From: Lachnospiraceae bacterium
GTDB lineage: Bacteria; Bacillota; Clostridia; Lachnospirales; Lachnospiraceae
Assembly (NCBI GenBank): GCA_017964055.1
Contig: JAGCSS010000277.1
Location: 1-5,964 of the forward strand
Reading direction: 5' to 3'
DNA: 5,964 nucleotides
A program made the position numbers and the translations under genes. The notes beneath the pieces were generated by a model. That model was given only the letters and a program-made list of their open reading frames with translations, had not been told where the DNA came from and ran no database searches. Each line of letters begins with the position of its first letter. The first letter of the stretch is position 1. Shown here piece by piece: positions 5,035 to 5,964 of the stretch.

Positions 5035-5889
5035 GAGAAAGACATTACAGAAAGGCTCCTGGCAGATCACAACGATGTATTTGCCGACATTATCAACGGA
5101 CTCATTTTCAAAGGGGAACAGAAAATCCTGCCTGAGGATTTGGAGAACCGACAGGTCAGGTCTCAATACAAGGCGGCAGGTGGGCGGCTGCACCAGACCG
5201 AACGTGATCTTTCAAAGCAATGGAGTAGGCATGATATGCGGCTCGCAATTTTTGGCCTTGAGAATCAGACAAACCCTGACAGCCTTATGCCTTTTCGCGC
5301 GTTCTGCTATGACGGCGATTCATATAAGGACCAGATACGCAAGAAAGAAAAGCCCTCCCCGGTCTTGACCATCGTCCTTTACTTCGGTAAGGACCATTGG
5401 AACGTTGCAAAATCTATGCATGAGATTCTTGCTATCCCGGAAGGCATGGAGGATTATATCAACGATTACAGGCTCCACGTGTTTGAGATCTCATGGCTGA
5501 CGGATGATGAAATTAACCGATTCACGAGCGATTTCAGGATCGTGGCAAATTTTTTTGCTAACAGGCGCCGAAATAAAGACTATGTTCCCGATGACCCTCA
5601 GCATATCGAGCACGTTGATGAGGTGCTGAAATTATTGTCGGTTTTTACGAATGATGACCGATACGAGATGATACTTGCAGACAAAAAGGAGGTACACAAT
5701 ATGTGCGAAGTAGCAGACAGACTGGTGAATAAAGGGATTGAGCAGGGCCGTATGGAAGGAAGCGTTAAGACGCTTTACGAGATGATCTCTCGGAAAATAA
5801 TTACTATTGATCCGGCTGCCGATATTGCAGGTTTATCACCTGAAGCATTATTGAAGGCAGTTGAAAAAGTCAAGAACAATGAGGTATAA
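5032..5889 (+). CDS. Rpn-family recombination-promoting nuclease / putative PD-(D/E)XK transposase
   Basis: The 285-residue product matches the Clostridia branch of Rpn-family proteins, PD-(D/E)XK nucleases often labelled putative transposases. The N-terminal core starts ITERLLADHNDVFADIING; the nuclease motifs are probably Asp59 in TERDLSKQW and Glu77/Gln79 in FGLENQTN (a D...ExQ arrangement). Further family landmarks are VLTIVLYFGKDHW (111-123), ISWLTDDEINRF (153-164), DFRIVANFF (167-175), HVDEVLKLLSVFTNDDRYE (194-212) and a Gly-rich GIEQGRMEG (235-243). Related E. coli Rpn proteins are DNA endonucleases that promote recombination and can act as phage-defence toxins. It appears full length. 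The start is TTG with a ribosome site that can be hidden in a hairpin, and the promoter overlaps an inverted repeat. An internal consensus ribosome site precedes Met224. It stands alone, with no visible inverted terminal repeats, so mobility is unproven. Family assignment comes from memory of related sequences. Confidence 0.87.
   Translation: MEKDITERLLADHNDVFADIINGLIFKGEQKILPEDLENRQVRSQYKAAGGRLHQTERDLSKQWSRHDMRLAIFGLENQTNPDSLMPFRAFCYDGDSYKDQIRKKEKPSPVLTIVLYFGKDHWNVAKSMHEILAIPEGMEDYINDYRLHVFEISWLTDDEINRFTSDFRIVANFFANRRRNKDYVPDDPQHIEHVDEVLKLLSVFTNDDRYEMILADKKEVHNMCEVADRLVNKGIEQGRMEGSVKTLYEMISRKIITIDPAADIAGLSPEALLKAVEKVKNNEV
5685..5693 (+). promoter_or_regulatory. Perfect internal Shine-Dalgarno inside the Rpn gene
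   Basis: AAAGGAGGT matches the ribosome site consensus and lies 7 bases before the in-frame ATG at 5701 (Met224). It is a better match, with a better start codon, than the site used for the full-length protein. Confidence 0.7.
5701..5889 (+). CDS. Candidate internally started C-terminal Rpn small protein (RpnS-like)
   Basis: An in-frame ATG 7 bases after AAAGGAGGT would yield a 62-residue protein identical to the end of the Rpn protein (MCEVADRLVNKGIEQGRMEG onward), containing the Gly-rich segment and a predicted helical end (SPEALLKAVEKVKN). In E. coli, rpn genes make such a short C-terminal product that binds and inhibits the full-length toxic nuclease. Here the role is inferred by analogy; the sequence directly shows only the start signals and frame. 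It has no separate promoter that I can identify, so it would come from the full-length message. The alternative is that the ribosome site is a chance result of the Lys-Lys-Glu-Val codons. Confidence 0.5.
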   Translation: MCEVADRLVNKGIEQGRMEGSVKTLYEMISRKIITIDPAADIAGLSPEALLKAVEKVKNNEV

Positions 5890-5964
5890 AGTCAAAAGTA
5901 TGACCTTCGCCGCGTGATCGTGAGTCAAATTTCAGGGCCATGCGGAATGCAGTTGACGAGTGTA

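Noticed and set aside
4982..5368. 128-residue frame overlapping the start of the Rpn gene
   Set aside because: It is out of frame with the recognised Rpn protein, and the ribosome site at 5018 serves the TTG at 5032.
4762..5964. A complete mobile element around the Rpn gene
   Set aside because: No terminal inverted repeats or target-site duplications are seen around 4762-5964, and the right side is cut by the window, so mobility rests only on the family name.
5890..5964. Terminator or downstream gene after the Rpn gene
   Set aside because: The 75 bases after the stop show only a weak GTCA/TGAC pairing and no T-tract or start site.

Overview
The window looks like chromosomal DNA from an anaerobic Clostridia bacterium, most likely a Ruminococcus-like Oscillospiraceae/Lachnospiraceae relative. 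This is inferred from the recognisable protein families (a C39-like peptidase, a GT2/GtrA fusion, a PD-(D/E)XK Rpn-family protein of a type abundant in these gut and rumen organisms), strong AGGAGG ribosome sites and TTG starts. Base composition is near balanced. No RNA genes, CRISPR array or complete insertion sequence are visible.

Layout. (1) Positions 1-511, + strand: the 3' part of a C39-like cysteine peptidase gene cut by the window edge. (2) 531-570: a strong two-way terminator between convergent genes. (3) 610-1881, - strand: a Wzz/CapA-type polysaccharide co-polymerase that lacks the usual first membrane segment and carries a degenerate BY-kinase-like tail. (4) 1885-2071: the divergent intergenic region. 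(5) 2072-4258, + strand: a 728-residue protein joining a GT2 polyprenyl-phosphate glycosyltransferase, a GtrA-type membrane domain, an extra membrane anchor with a Ser/Thr/Gly linker, and an extracytoplasmic phosphodiester glycosidase (NAGPA) domain. (6) 4266-4673, + strand: a small four-helix membrane protein, translationally close to gene 5. (7) 4723-4761: a terminator nearly identical, loop included, to the one at 531-570 but in opposite orientation. (8) 4762-5031: a regulatory region with a near-consensus promoter whose -10 box sits inside an inverted repeat, then a leader with two mutually exclusive hairpins, one of which covers the ribosome site. (9) 5032-5889, + strand: an Rpn-family nuclease/putative transposase starting at TTG.

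How the genes may work together. The central block (610-4673) looks like a cell-surface polysaccharide or glycosyl-phosphate module. The three-domain protein could load a sugar on a polyprenyl phosphate, present it outside, and act there on a glycosyl-1-phosphodiester bond; this is inference from domain logic and predicted topology.

The most interesting candidate is in the Rpn gene. A perfect Shine-Dalgarno sequence (5685-5693) stands 7 bases before an in-frame ATG (5701), which would give a separate 62-residue C-terminal protein. E. coli Rpn genes are known to encode a toxic nuclease and an intragenic small antitoxin. Here a sequesterable ribosome site and TTG start for the long form, against a consensus site and ATG for the short form, together with a promoter-spanning palindrome, would fit a self-contained toxin/intragenic-antitoxin unit in a Clostridia Rpn family.
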